Below are positions 22,916 to 32,164 of a DNA stretch of 64,000 nt, piece after piece. The stretch is from Bactericera cockerelli. Its lineage: Eukaryota > Arthropoda > Insecta > Hemiptera > Triozidae. Position 1 is the stretch's first letter; each line of letters starts with the position of its first letter. The position numbers and the translations under genes were made by a program. Under the pieces are notes generated by a model, which saw only the letters and a program-made list of their open reading frames with translations, searched no databases and was not told the origin of the DNA. The stretch spans positions 1,995,784-2,059,783 of the forward strand of contig CM044964.1 in NCBI GenBank assembly GCA_024516035.1. The letters run 5' to 3'.

Positions 22916-25900
22916 CCTCTTTAAAATAATTGAATTGGTTTAATTTTCACCCTCAAGAGTTTGGTACTTGACCAGTTATTTTTTTCTCTTAAATTTCGAG
23001 ATAATTAGATTTTTATTTAGAGACCTGGTATTCATTACTAGCAACACCAGTATGATTTTTTTTTAAATTTGGGTTTAATATCGCGTTTCAACTGCATGGT
23101 CATATCATAACGGGGGTGTTACATTCCATTCGCAAGAAACTCACCAACCTCCTAAACACATTTATCTCACCCAGCCTGGGTTAGGCCGGAATGCCAGCAT
23201 CACGAAGTCTTCTCCTCGCTGGACGTTGCTTAACTTCGGTGATCCTACAAGAATCGTTGCATTCTAAGCGCCATCGGACTGACTCCAGAATTATTGACAA
23301 TGTGTTTTCTACAGATTTTACCAACTTACCAACTAAAATTGTCTCAAGAGTGGACCCCTAGGCCGACTTTAGAAGCAGCATTATCCGATAATTATTTTTG
23401 ATACAACTTGAACTTTGAAAAGTGAAAAAAAGAGAGAGAGAAAAAAAAAATATCCGGCACTGATTTAGAAGAAATAATTTTCATTTAATTTCGCATTTAG
23501 TTATCTTTATTGAAGTAATATTCCCTTATTAGATATTATTTATTTTCTATGCCAATTGTGTTTCCTCAACAACAAAAAAATCCAATACGAAATTCACAAA
23601 CTTTACCGGACACTGTCGTGAAAAAACTAGCAGGTTAAGTGGCTTTTTTTATGATTTTAATCGCTGCTCCGTTAAGTTTTCTTTAGATTTCAAGCATAAA
23701 AAACATATGTCACTGCAGACTTTCACCTCTAAAAATGCCAATTTCGAGAACACCATTAATTTACCGAAAAATTGACGTGAGAAAAAAAGTACTTTTACAA
23801 AAACCTTACTATCACCCTGATTAGAAGTAAACAAGAATATTTTTTTGATTTCATATGGTGTAAAACAATATTTTGAACCTACGAACATAAAAAAAGTACT
23901 AAAAAATCTAACTAACGCTGAAATACAGGGTGTAACAAATTTGAAACTTGCACCCTACTAGCTCCGCCCCTGATAAGGTTTTTGAAAATTTTAAAAGCTC
24001 ATTATACTCAGCCTAACTTAGACTTTAATTAACAGGAATAAAAAATATAGCATTCCATTTAAAATTCACGAGAAAAGTGAAAAAATATGGCCTAAAAGCC
24101 AAAAGGGCCGACCGGGGCCAAAAATAAATATGACCACAGGATGGGCCATAGGGCACTTCCTATACCTAGGACTTTACAGAATTGAAAAATTCCGTCGCGT
24201 TCAAAAGTTACGAGGGGGTGGCCACCTTTTCTGAAACATACTGTATACAGACAAATAATGGTAAATATAAAAATAGACAAAAATAATAATATAAACAAGG
24301 AAAAAAAAAAAAACAAAACAAAAAAACAAAATATATACATATGTCCTAACTAAAGGGCGGGGTTATTGCCTATGGCAATCTCTTCCACCCAACCCTTAAT
24401 CGATCATAAAAAATAATTAATAAAGTATATCATTTTTTTAATAATATTTTTAAACATAATCTACTCATTTTTGGCCATCATAAAAAATAAAAATTAATTA
24501 ACCCTTTACTGCCCCCAGGTATCTCAGCTCCTCCCTGTGCGGCTCCAAATGCTCTTCCCCTCGAGTCCTGGTGGTCCTGGTGTTCTGGACGGGCTACTTC
24601 AACTCCTCCCTTAACCCTTTGATCTACGCGTACTTCAATCGAGAGTTCCGCGTTGCGTTCCAGAAAACGCTCCAGTCGTGCTGCTACGCGTTAATTTTGC
24701 GACGATCTGATATCGACAAGTAAGTGATATATTAATAAGTCTAATAATAATAATTCCGCTGTGGGTAGTGGGAGTAAAGGAGGATGAAAAAGGGCATTCC
24801 GGCCTTGCCTGCGTAGAAGGCGGCTAAAGGCTATCAACAAGAACAGGAGATATACCCTCTCTCGTGCCTGTGGCACACAATGAGCAGAAGTGCTCGTTTG
24901 GAACTATTCCAGGTCTCAATAGCCGTATTTTTCTTTCCAACCAAAGTGGATGCAACTGGAATAAAATGAACAAACTAGAAGCAAGTCATTTTTCTTTTGG
25001 AAGAGGAAATTTTTCCTCTCCCCTTTTCCAGTTTGGTTAACCAAAATGGAAGTAGAAAATCCATGCTTCCAGTTCTTTATAGGTTAAGTCCATTGTTTAT
25101 CTTTATAAATACCGAAACGCATTTTTCTTTCACGAATGTGGTGAAGTTCACCTTGAAATAAAATGGAAATATTTGGAAATATCGAACCTGGATTTTTTTT
25201 TTTTTTTTTTCCAAAAGAAAAATACCCCTTAATAGTGTTTTCCCATCAAATGATTGAATGATGGGACCACGGCGGGGAAGGGCCACGAGAGATATGTTTT
25301 CTAGGATTAAAAAAATCACTTGAAGAGATTTTTTTAATCCTAGAAAATAATAATAATACTCTTTAGTGGAAGGTAACCACCAGATAATTTTCTAGTCCAC
25401 CAACTAAAGTCGTCCCCACTTTGTGAGCAATGTGATCTTCACAGTGAGAAAAAGTGGCATTTGGAAATAAATACAAACCCCCGAACGCGTTTCCCCTTCG
25501 ATTCTTTCATGAGACCACCAAGGGGGACTACTAAGGGGGACCACTAAGGGGGACTACTAAGTGGGACCACCAAGGGGGACTACTAAGGGGGACCACCAAG
25601 GGGGACTACTAAGGGGGACCACCAAGGGGGACTACTAAGCGGGACCACCAAGGGGGACTACTAAGCGGGACCACCAAGGGGGACTACTAAGCGGGACCAC
25701 CAAGGGGGACTACTAAGCGGGACCACCAAGGGGGACTACTAAGTGGGACCACCAAGGGGGACTACTAAGCGGGACCACCAAGGGGGACCACCAAGGGGGA
25801 CTACTAAGCGGGACCACCAAGGGGGACTACTAAGCGGGACCACCAAGGGGGACCACCAAGGGGGACTACTAAGCGGGACCACCAAGGGGGGCTACAAAGC

Positions 25901-28100
25901 GGGACCACCAAGGGGGACTACTAAGCGGGACCACCAAGGGGGACTACTAAGCGGGACCACCAAGGGGGACTACTAAGCGGGACCACCAAGGGGGACTACT
26001 AAGCGGGACCACCAAGGGGGACTACTAAGCGGGACCACCAAGGGGGACCACCAAGGGGGACTACTAAGCGGGACCACCAAGGGGGGCTACAAAGCGGGAC
26101 CACCAAGGGGGACTACTAAGCGGGACCACCAAGGGGAGGACCACCAGGGGGGACCACCAAGGGGGGCTACTAAGCGGGACCACCAAGGGATACTACTAAG
26201 GGGGACTACTAAGCGGGACCACCAAGGGGGACTACTAAGGGGGACTACTAAGCGGGACCACCAAGGGGGACTACTAAGCGGGACCACCAAGGGGGACTAC
26301 TAAGCGGGACCACCAAGGGGGACTACCAAGGGGGACTACTAAGCGGGACCACCAAGGGGGGCTACAAAGCGGGACCACCAAGGGGGACTACTAAGCGGGA
26401 CCACCAAGGGGAGGACCACCAGGGGGGACCACCAAGGGGGGCTACTAAGCGGGACCACCAAGGGATACTACTAAGGGGGACTACTAAGCGGGACCACCAA
26501 GGGGGACTACTAAGGGGGACTACTAAGCGGGACCACCAAGGGGGACTACTAAGGGGGACTACTAAGGGGGACTACTAAGCGGGACCACCAAGGGGGACTA
26601 CTAAGGGGGACTACTAAGCGGGACCACCAAGGGGGACTACTAAGGGGGACTACTAAGGGGGACTACTAAGCGGGACGGCCAGACGGCCACGGGAGAGATT
26701 TCGACGCACGGTCAAGTCCACCAACTAGTAACCTCCCCTCATTACGAAGAGAGCAACAGGAAGAGAATGCCGTTGGCATTAGCACCGCCCTTGATCAAGT
26801 TTTGTTTTGTTAATTTTAATTTCTATGTTTGTATATATTCTATACAACTTGATAAATATGTTTAATAATAATAATCATAGATCCGCTCCTGGTGTAACAC
26901 CCTTTCGGGAGAGAGGGTTTTTCACTTGAAGAGATTTTTTTCCTAGGAAATAATAATAGTACTCTTTAGTGGAAGGTAACCACCAGATAATTATGGCCGC
27001 TTACAGTCAATTGCATGGTTAGATTATTTTAAACTTGCAATAAAAAGTTGAATGCAAGGCGAACACTTCGTGATGCTGGCATTCCGCCGGCCCAACCTAG
27101 GCTGGGTGAGGTTCATGTGGGTAGCAGGTTTGTGAGTTTCCTGCGAATGGAGAGTAACATCCCCGTCGTGATATGACCATGCAGTTGAAAGCGACGTTAA
27201 CACATTCAGCGCCAAGGGTTTTTTTGGTAACATGGTTCAGTGGACCAACTTATTTTGTGTGAAAAAAGAGGTAGGTGTAGACTCAAACAGCCATAAAAAG
27301 TCACCAGATATATATTTTTCTGGTCCAAAAAAACTTCCACGGACCACGACAATCGAATCCCCATAAGAAATACACAGAAGCGTGTACACTATAAAGAGCA
27401 TCGGTTTCTGAAAGTGAGAGGGTGAGGTGTACAGCATAGTTTACACGCGGTCCACTGTAGAAAACACTCGTGTACACTATACTGTACACGTGGCGCTGAA
27501 TGTGTTAAACCCACAAAAAAAAGTTGAATGTAGTCGTATTTTTCTTTCTAACTAAAATTTTTTTCCTGGTTAGGTTTTTACAAATATTTCCATTTTATTC
27601 CAAGGTCATTCGTAAAAGAAAAATGCGTTTGGTTACTTTTAAAGATAAACAATGGACTTAACCTATAAAAGAACTGGAAGCAAGAATTTTCTATTTCCAC
27701 TTTGGTTAACTTTGGAAGTGGAAATTTTTCCTCTTCCAAAAGAAAAATGACTTGCTTCCAGTTTGGTTCATTGTATTCCCGTTTGGTTAACTTTGGTTAG
27801 AAAGAAAAATAGGTCTAATTTTTCGGACGACCCATTTTTCGACGTTCACACCAACGCCTCCTCCGCCTCCCCAGGTACACCCGGAGCTCCAAGAGCCTCC
27901 GCAGCGCCTCCGGCAACGCCCTGACCAACAGCAAGTCCAACCTGAGCTCCCTGGCCGAGGCTCACTTCCTCAACAGCAGCACCCAGCTGCCCTCGGGCGG
28001 ACTCAGCGAGCGATCCAGCGGCGGCGGCGGAACAGAGCAGATCTCGCTCAAAAAGTGCAGCAATGGCGAGCATAGGACGTTCCTGGAGCCCAACTTTTAA
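18826..28100 (+). CDS. beta-adrenergic-like octopamine receptor, 3' part (three exons)
   Basis: A class A amine GPCR, expected in the plasma membrane, where the family couples octopamine to Gs and cAMP. Joining 18826-19044, 24519-24719 and 27875-28100 gives one continuous frame with canonical GT-AG ends and matching phases. Visible in order are the end of intracellular loop 3 ([15 protein letters not shown]), TM6 ([20 protein letters not shown]), the short loop 3 with Cys, TM7 ([19 protein letters not shown], containing NPLIY), a Cys pair after helix 8 (LQSCC) and a Ser/Gly-rich C-terminal tail ending EPNF. TM6 [10 protein letters not shown] plus TM7 GYFNS and the intron between TM6 and TM7 fit the beta octopamine receptors better than dopamine or tyramine types; the exact subtype is not decided. 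TM1-5 exons are not in the window. Confidence 0.85.
19025..19275 (+). repeat. tandem copies of the receptor exon end and its 5' splice site
   Basis: The real exon end (GGCTGCCCTTCTTCATCTG|GTGAGG) with its following ACAATAAAGGGTTAATAA is repeated four more times, with donors at about 19091, 19138, 19185 and 19255. The spacing is 46-47 bases, then 70. The last copy retains CCTTCCTCGCCTG, bases from deeper in the exon. Each copy keeps GGTGAGG, so each is a candidate 5' splice site. Confidence 0.92.
19369..19520 (+). repeat. four-copy 39-bp tandem repeat
   Basis: Unit GTCTGGCTGGGGGACTATAA plus CAGGGAGTAGACCAGCA, four times. A related word occurs inverted at 61620-61660, so the unit belongs to a dispersed repeat. 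The following 19520-19640 is found inverted at 36163-36300. Confidence 0.85.
19650..20790. mobile_element. dispersed repeat (ACACAATACTTCC ends) interrupted by a LINE fragment
   Basis: It begins GGACACAATACTTCCTCG and ends with TTTCTCGGAAGTAATTAT. The interior contains AAAATTCTGTATCGGCAAG and TTTCATCAAAATCGGTAGA, text typical of a dispersed element. Parts recur at 34140-34250 and 34618-34940. A poly(T) plus a LINE fragment sit inside it at about 19978-20360. Confidence 0.55.
20003..20326 (+). pseudogene. LINE C-terminal fragment
   Basis: An open frame encodes the tail of a non-LTR retrotransposon polyprotein. It contains [29 protein letters not shown] and [12 protein letters not shown], ending VISNLR, then stop. 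The fragment is preceded by a T run and followed by AAGAAGAAAAAGAAGATG. The reverse-transcriptase core is missing. Confidence 0.8.
20806..21028 (-). mobile_element. tRNA-derived SINE (family F), near full length
   Basis: On the - strand it has a head with CAAGTGGTTAACGCTCTAG and GGTTCGAATCCC, then TTTTTCCTCATTAATTTGAG and AGACTCTGAGGGTTGG, ending GCCTGGTGGTTACCTTCCAC and TAAAGAGTGTTATTA. Confidence 0.75.
21060..21150 (-). mobile_element. SINE family A-like fragment
   Basis: CGCTGGGATTCGAACCAAGG and TCACCATGG, then TGGCCTAGTGTGCTAC, are an inverted, decayed family A head. Confidence 0.45.
21160..21192 (+). mobile_element. left part of a split family H repeat
   Basis: TAAACTCTTTATTAGTAGGA and AGAACATATA match the start of family H. 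The rest of the copy (A-rich body and GGCGGGGTTATTG end) resumes at 24248-24397, so the two foldback elements between were inserted into it. Confidence 0.6.
21193..22086. mobile_element. foldback element A with about 370-bp inverted arms
   Basis: The left arm (from TATACAGGGTCTTCATAAAG) and right arm (to CTTTATGAAGACCCTGTATA) are near-perfect inverse copies, meeting around a loop of about 150 bases near 21560-21710. The arms contain CGTTAACCGTAAATTATGGA. No transposase is recognised; open frames in the arms are mirrored by-products. A single arm also occurs at 36821-37158. Confidence 0.9.
22085..24247. mobile_element. foldback element B with about 780-bp inverted arms
   Basis: The left arm begins TATACAGTATGTTTCAGAAA and the right arm ends with its inverse at 24247. 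Both contain GGTGGCCACC, AACGCGACGGAATT and GGTGATAGTAAGG-type text. The arms are near-perfect to about 22865 and from about 23450. The loop holds a CT microsatellite (22870-22915) and a reverse 5S-derived SINE. It shares a TATA with element A and abuts it directly. Confidence 0.88.
23076..23290 (-). mobile_element. 5S rRNA-derived SINE inside foldback B
   Basis: Reversed, it reads CCGATGGCGCTTAGAATGCA, TTGTAGGATCACCGAAGTTA and AGCAACGTCCAGCGAGG, then the shared body and the end CATGCAGTTGAAACGCG. Confidence 0.8.
24248..24397 (+). mobile_element. right part of the split family H repeat
   Basis: ACAAATAATGGTAAATATAA, A-rich body, then AAGGGCGGGGTTATTG and CAATCTCTTCCACCC. It completes the copy interrupted at 21192. 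Confidence 0.65.
24519..24719 (+). CDS. octopamine receptor exon: TM7 and helix 8
   Basis: The acceptor is CTGCCCCCAG and the donor is GACAA|GTAAGT. The exon encodes [11 protein letters not shown], then TM7 with [16 protein letters not shown], and [17 protein letters not shown]. The first G completes the split Trp codon and the final AA is completed by G of the next exon (Lys). Confidence 0.9.
24917..25227. mobile_element. MITE with GTATTTTTCTTT-type ends
   Basis: CGTATTTTTCTTTCCAACCA on the left and AAAAGAAAAATAC on the right are inverse. The interior has TTTCCAGTTTGGTTAACC and GTCCATTGTTTATCTTTA. Related copies lie at 27528-27816, 52925-53200 and 57284-57452. Confidence 0.7.
25509..26680 (+). 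repeat. 25-bp minisatellite (about 1.17 kb)
   Basis: Unit GGACCACCAAGGGGGACTAC plus TAAGC, with variants (AAGGG for AAGCG; GGGGCTACAAAG; AAGGGGAGGACCACC). A block of about 250 bases containing the rare variants appears twice (about 26085-26280 and 26350-26545). Open frames on both strands (Gly-Pro-Pro-Arg-Gly-Thr-Thr-Lys) merely reflect the repeat. It lies in the last receptor intron. Confidence 0.93.
26940..26995 (-). mobile_element. SINE family F end fragment
   Basis: ACTCTTTAGTGGAAGGTAAC and CACCAGATAATT repeat a fragment seen at 25360-25390, including the same truncation, so the two are copies of one shortened version. Confidence 0.5.
27057..27525 (+). mobile_element. 5S-SINE body copy split by a TTAA MITE
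   Basis: The SINE 3' part (GTGATGCTGGCATTCC, AGGCTGGGTGAGG, GCAGTTGAAAGCGACG) stops at TTAA 27197-27200. It resumes after 27508 with ACCCACAAAAAAAA, the expected A-rich tail. Confidence 0.8.
27197..27508. mobile_element. 312-bp TTAA MITE inserted in a SINE
   Basis: TTAACACATTCAGCGCCA on the left and TGGCGCTGAATGTGTTAA on the right are perfect inverse ends. TTAA is duplicated relative to the GACGTTAAACC of intact SINE copies, showing the target site. The interior has GTGTACACTAT and CTGTACACG palindromic words. No transposase. Confidence 0.9.
27528..27816. mobile_element. MITE with GTATTTTTCTTT-type ends
   Basis: Left GTCGTATTTTTCTTTCTAAC; right TTAGAAAGAAAAATAG. The interior matches the 24917 element in inverse order (TTTCTATTTCCACTTTGGTT). 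Confidence 0.7.
27875..28100 (+). CDS. octopamine receptor last exon: C-terminal tail
   Basis: The acceptor is CTCCGCCTCCCCAG and the stop is TAA 28098-28100. It encodes a Ser/Gly/Asn-rich tail of about 75 residues ([46 protein letters not shown]). The many Ser/Thr suit a phosphorylated receptor tail. It is GC-rich compared with its surroundings. Confidence 0.85.
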
Positions 28101-28775
28101 TCCATACTCGACCCATATTGTATGAATGATTTAACTTTATTTACCTATTTATTTATAATACAGTTTACGGTAGTACAATATAAATATTACATTCTGCCAT
28201 TAACATGGTGGTAATCATGTAAAATACATAACATGATTAGTTGATTACCATCATGTTTACAAACTTAAAGTTAACAAGTAAAATTAGCAATAAATAAAAT
28301 AAAATTCAATCAACATTTTCATATAAAATGAAGGTTAAATGACTTTAAAAGTATTCTTTAAGAAAAATGTATAGTTCAGATAATAGGTATATCCTATATT
28401 AATTTATGTTAGATTGTCCAAGTCTGACGAGATTTGGTTTTTTAATATACTCAAGTGAAGCACAAAGCCTCTTCACAATAAGTAAATGAGGCTATGGGAT
28501 ACTTACAGTTTAATTTTTTTTGTCTTTTTTGATATTTATATTCTTTTCATTCACTTTAAATAACAAAAAATGTAAATAAATAAAAAGTTATTTGTTGAAA
28601 AAAAAAATGTATTGAACAAAACTACTTATACTGTAAATAGTTCTGTAAAGACAAACTAAGGAATGTAAATATTTGTATTCGATATTGTAAATTTCATTTG
28701 AGTCACTTTTATTCTTTTAGTGTGTTCCTAAAAGTTTTATTTTAAATTTTATTTGAAAAAATAAAACACATTTTC
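28101..28775 (+). other. probable 3' untranslated region of the receptor gene
   Basis: AT-rich sequence after the stop with several AATAAA-type signals, e.g. near 28291, 28572 and 28760. Which one is used cannot be told from sequence. No repeat is recognised up to about 28870. Confidence 0.45.
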
Positions 28776-28879
28776 TTATGATAACTGAGTACCTAAATAA
28801 AATTTAATAATTAACGGGTTTCGGAAGTCCAATTTTTAGTTCGAGCTCTTGTTAAAGATTTTGTTTTCTTATAATTCCC

Positions 28880-28955
28880 ACAGTGGTTGAGTGGCAGAAT
28901 TTAAATCTGGAGGTTGACTGTTCGAATCCTGGTCAGAACAATTTTTTTAGCAGAG
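28880..28955 (+). mobile_element. tRNA-like SINE fragment
   Basis: CACAGTGGTTGAGTGGCAG and GTTCGAATCCTGG at tRNA-like spacing. The ends do not pair, so it is not called a tRNA. Confidence 0.45.
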
Positions 28956-29112
28956 ATGTTTTACCTTTATCATGCAGTCTTGCTTGTAGTTTCCTAAGGA
29001 TTCATTTTAAGTACCCTTGACGTTGTACACATACAATAATGTATAATTTGTACAAAAAAAAAAAAAAATAAATAAATAAAATTTTAATTTTGAATCAATG
29101 AATAAATTATGA

Positions 29113-29192
29113 AATCGACCTCAGTAGTTTGATCGATAAGGCGGCGGATTTGTAACCGGGAAGTCGATGGTTCGAGTTCCGGTTTTGGAAAA
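29113..29192 (+). mobile_element. tRNA-like SINE head (family B)
   Basis: CGACCTCAGTAGTTTGATCG and GATGGTTCGAGTTCCGG match the 7672 copy. Confidence 0.65.
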
Positions 29193-29289
29193 AAAATTGC
29201 GGTCATGTAGTTAACGTACTTTCATACTTTTCTAATCACCATGTGCGTATATAGTACAAGTTATGTTGTATATTTTTATAATCTAAGGC

Positions 29290-29545
29290 TGGTCGCTATG
29301 TTGTTGTTGTTGTAACCAGATTGGCTATTGCTGGGGAGAGTGATGGTCTCTAGCCAAACTGAAGAGAAAAGTTGGCCCGTTCCGAACTACATATGTATTT
29401 CTATGTAGAATCAACCATCTTGAGAACTTGGGCTTTTTCTTTATAAGCCATTAAACCCTTGGGAAACTGCAAGCTAGCCTGGCTTGTTAGAGTTGGCTAG
29501 TCCATTGTCAGTTTGTAGTCCTGTAGCGAGATAGTCGCTATCACA
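29290..29545 (+). mobile_element. dispersed repeat shared with 61385-61655
   Basis: (TTG)n, CCAGATTGGCTATTGCTGG, ATAAGCCATTAAACCCTTGG and CTAGCCTGGCTTGTTAGAG are repeated in the same order inside the attractin gene. The family is not identified. Confidence 0.7.
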
Positions 29546-29604
29546 AAGCTTCTCTTTTTTCCTCACGAGGTATGAGTGGATCACGTAACATCCAAAGTAG
29601 AGCA

Positions 29605-29690
29605 AAAAAACCCCTGACTGTCGGGATTCGAACCCGGGTCACCTAACGACTGAAACAATGAGTGTAACCACGACATTAGTCCGATATTTT
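29605..29690 (-). mobile_element. tRNA-like SINE fragment
   Basis: GTCGGGATTCGAACCCGGG, then TCACCTAACG, inverted head similar to family A. The upstream TTTTTTCCTCACGAGGTATG and GAGTGGA words also precede family A copies at 36425 and 54120. Confidence 0.55.
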
Positions 29691-29949
29691 ATGATTTAGT
29701 TCATTGTAAATAAAACATTTTTTGTTTGGAAAAGAAAAACGTCTTGTACCTATTCAATTTATTACTAACTGATTAAACATTCAGAAAGTTAATATTCTTT
29801 CAACCAATCCTTTGCACCCTTTTGTCCAAAATGTCCATTAGTAAATAAGTGTGTTAAAACTTAATGTAACCAACAATCAAAATTAGGATTAAGTTAGTAT
29901 AAGTTATACTCATGGCATCACGAAAAATAGGATAGAGGGGATCATGCAT

Positions 29950-30035
29950 TGGTGGGCAAAGTGGTTAAGGCGCTAGTCTGGTGATCCAGGTAGCGTGGGG
30001 ATCCGTTGGTTCGAATCCCACCGAGTGCAAGAATT
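29950..30035 (+). mobile_element. SINE family F head
   Basis: GGGCAAAGTGGTTAAGGCGC, CTAGTCTGGTGATCCAGG and GGTTCGAATCCCACC. Confidence 0.65.
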
Positions 30036-30454
30036 TTTCATGCATTATTATTTTTTTTGGTATATTGACCACATGAGGGATAAAATTTATAATATTTAAT
30101 ATTAACTATCAACTAAAAGGAAGTTTTTAAATAACATTATAAATATAATAAAAAGGGGCTCAACACCTGCTTATGGGTTCCTTAAACTTGCCATATTTTT
30201 AATTTTCATTTGCTGAACAAGTTATCTCCTTATAATTAAATTCACTGAAGAAGATGAAACGTATTTGTTAAATAAAGAAAAATCTTTTGAAAGTAAAAAA
30301 AAAGTTCAAAAATAAGCTACAGAAACTGTCCCAATTTTTGTGATGTTAAAACCCTAGTTGATTATTCCTAAATAAATGAAATTAATCACAAACTGAATTG
30401 ACCATTAACTATTTGATTGTGTATAAATGTGACCTCTAGTTCTAGATATTTCTT

Positions 30455-30682
30455 CATTAACGCGCTTGTCTGGTAATCCAGGTAGTGTAGGGATCAGTTG
30501 GTTCGAATCCCACCCAGTGCATGCATTTTTCCTCATTAATTTGAGTTTGTGACCAAATACGAGTAATAATAAGACTCTGAGGGTTATTATTATGTGTGTA
30601 ATGAAATATTATTATGAAAATGGTCTGAGCATTAACCTGGCCTAGTGGTTACCTTCTACTAAAGAGTATTATTATATTATTC
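30455..30682 (+). mobile_element. SINE family F, near full length
   Basis: The head has GGTAATCCAGGTAGTGTAGG and GGTTCGAATCCCACCC. Next come TTTTTCCTCATTAATTTGAG, then GACTCTGAGGGTTATTATT and an end with GGTTACCTTCTACTAAAGAG. 30682-30905 is AT-rich, with nothing recognised. Confidence 0.7.
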
Positions 30683-30910
30683 ATTAGAGAATATACAACT
30701 AGGAGTGAGCATAATATATATTATTCATGTTGATTATATGTTTTTAGAATACTCAGATATTTTTAAGTGCGATAAGTTACCTAGTTTTATTATTTTACCA
30801 TGTGTTGAAACGATTTATTTGTTTGAAAGAAAAAAATATATAGAACAATATTGTTATACAGTATACTAAACATTAGTGTTATCTTTGCTTCCCATGTAAT
30901 TAAAATAAAC

Positions 30911-31085
30911 AGGTCGATGGTGCGTTGAATGCACCGGTTCTCGTAGGATCACCAAAGTTAAGCCACGTCCAGCGAGGTGAAGATTTCGTGATGCTCACAT
31001 TTCGGCACAACCCAGGCTGGGTGAGGGTTATGTAAGTAGCAGGTTTGTGAGTTTCCTGCGAATGGACGGTGACACCCCCAAATTA
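30911..31085 (+). mobile_element. 5S rRNA-derived SINE, truncated 3'
   Basis: AGGTCGATGGTGCGTTGAAT, TCTCGTAGGATCACC, AAGTTAAGCCACGTCC and the shared body. It lacks the CGTTAAACC end. Confidence 0.78.
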
Positions 31086-31357
31086 AAAAAAAGATACATA
31101 AAAGTTTTTTTCTTCATTAAAGTGAAGAGAAAAGTTTAGTGTTCAGGAGTGATTTACCTAAATCTTCTCTCACGGTGATGTAAGCATTATATGGACACTT
31201 ATATCCACAGCCTAAAGTTATTTAGGCATTAATAATAATAATAATAATAATAAATTTATTTGGTTTTCAATAATCTTCAATCTTAAAAGTTCCGCTAAGT
31301 ACATTTGTACTTTTATTAGGCTAACGACTAAAATTATTAAAATAGTACCGAAAAACC

Positions 31358-31424
31358 GACATCAGTAGCTTGATCGATAAGATCGACTTGTAACCTGGAG
31401 GTCGGTGGTTCAAGTCCCAAGTAC
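31358..31424 (+). mobile_element. tRNA-like SINE head (family B)
   Basis: GACATCAGTAGCTTGATCG and GGTCGGTGGTTCAAGTCCC. A few bases in the anticodon arm are deleted. 31425-32160 shows AT-rich sequence without recognised gene. Confidence 0.6.
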
Positions 31425-32164
31425 AATATTTTTTTTTAGCAAAGTGAGTTTGAGTAATTAGGGCATATATGTTAACATTTTTACTTTCTATTACCTAAGA
31501 GGTATAGAAAGATTTTTATTTTAATTTTTAGAACAAATTCGGAAATTTCCCTCAGGAATAAATTCGGAAAAAAAGAAAGAAAAGAAAAGCAAATGGTTGG
31601 ATTATGCCAAATTTTTATTCCATAAAATAGGTGAATAATTACAAGTAGAAAAACTAAAACTTAATATGTAATTTACATCACACGTCAAAAAATAATGAAC
31701 TCAACAAAATTAACAGGCAACAACATAATTATTCAATGAACTGAAACATTTTTTTTTTTTCATTTGTTTTGAAATATGATTTTTCTCAGTAGCCCCATGG
31801 TTAAGGGCGCAATTTATAGACGTTCTTATAGTACCTCTGTGGCGCTAAGCCTCGATTTGTGTACCGTATTAGATGGAGAAACCCAGTGCTAAGTCATGAC
31901 TTCAGAACTCGATTTCGTCTATTTATTTCGCCCCAAGACTTCGATTGAGGATGTTGAAGTTTTGAAAGTTTGAACATCAAATTTTTGAACAAAAAAAAAT
32001 ACGCCCTAGCCATAAATGAGAAATGGAGCAGAAATTAATGATTACCAAGAGACGAATGAATTTTTTTGCCAGTTTGTCATTCCTCATTGATACATTAGCA
32101 ATTGCGTCGGTACTTGGAATTGGCCATTTCATCCACGGAATAATGTACACATGCTTTTTTGGGA

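Noticed and set aside
21911..23888. Pairs of mirror-image open frames (e.g. [29 protein letters not shown])
   Set aside because: They sit in the inverted arms of foldback elements, appear once per arm, are short and resemble no protein I recognise.
25743..26290. Gly-Pro/Trp-Trp repeat proteins on both strands of the 25-bp minisatellite
   Set aside because: Both strands are open because of the repeat unit; there are no flanking splice or start features.
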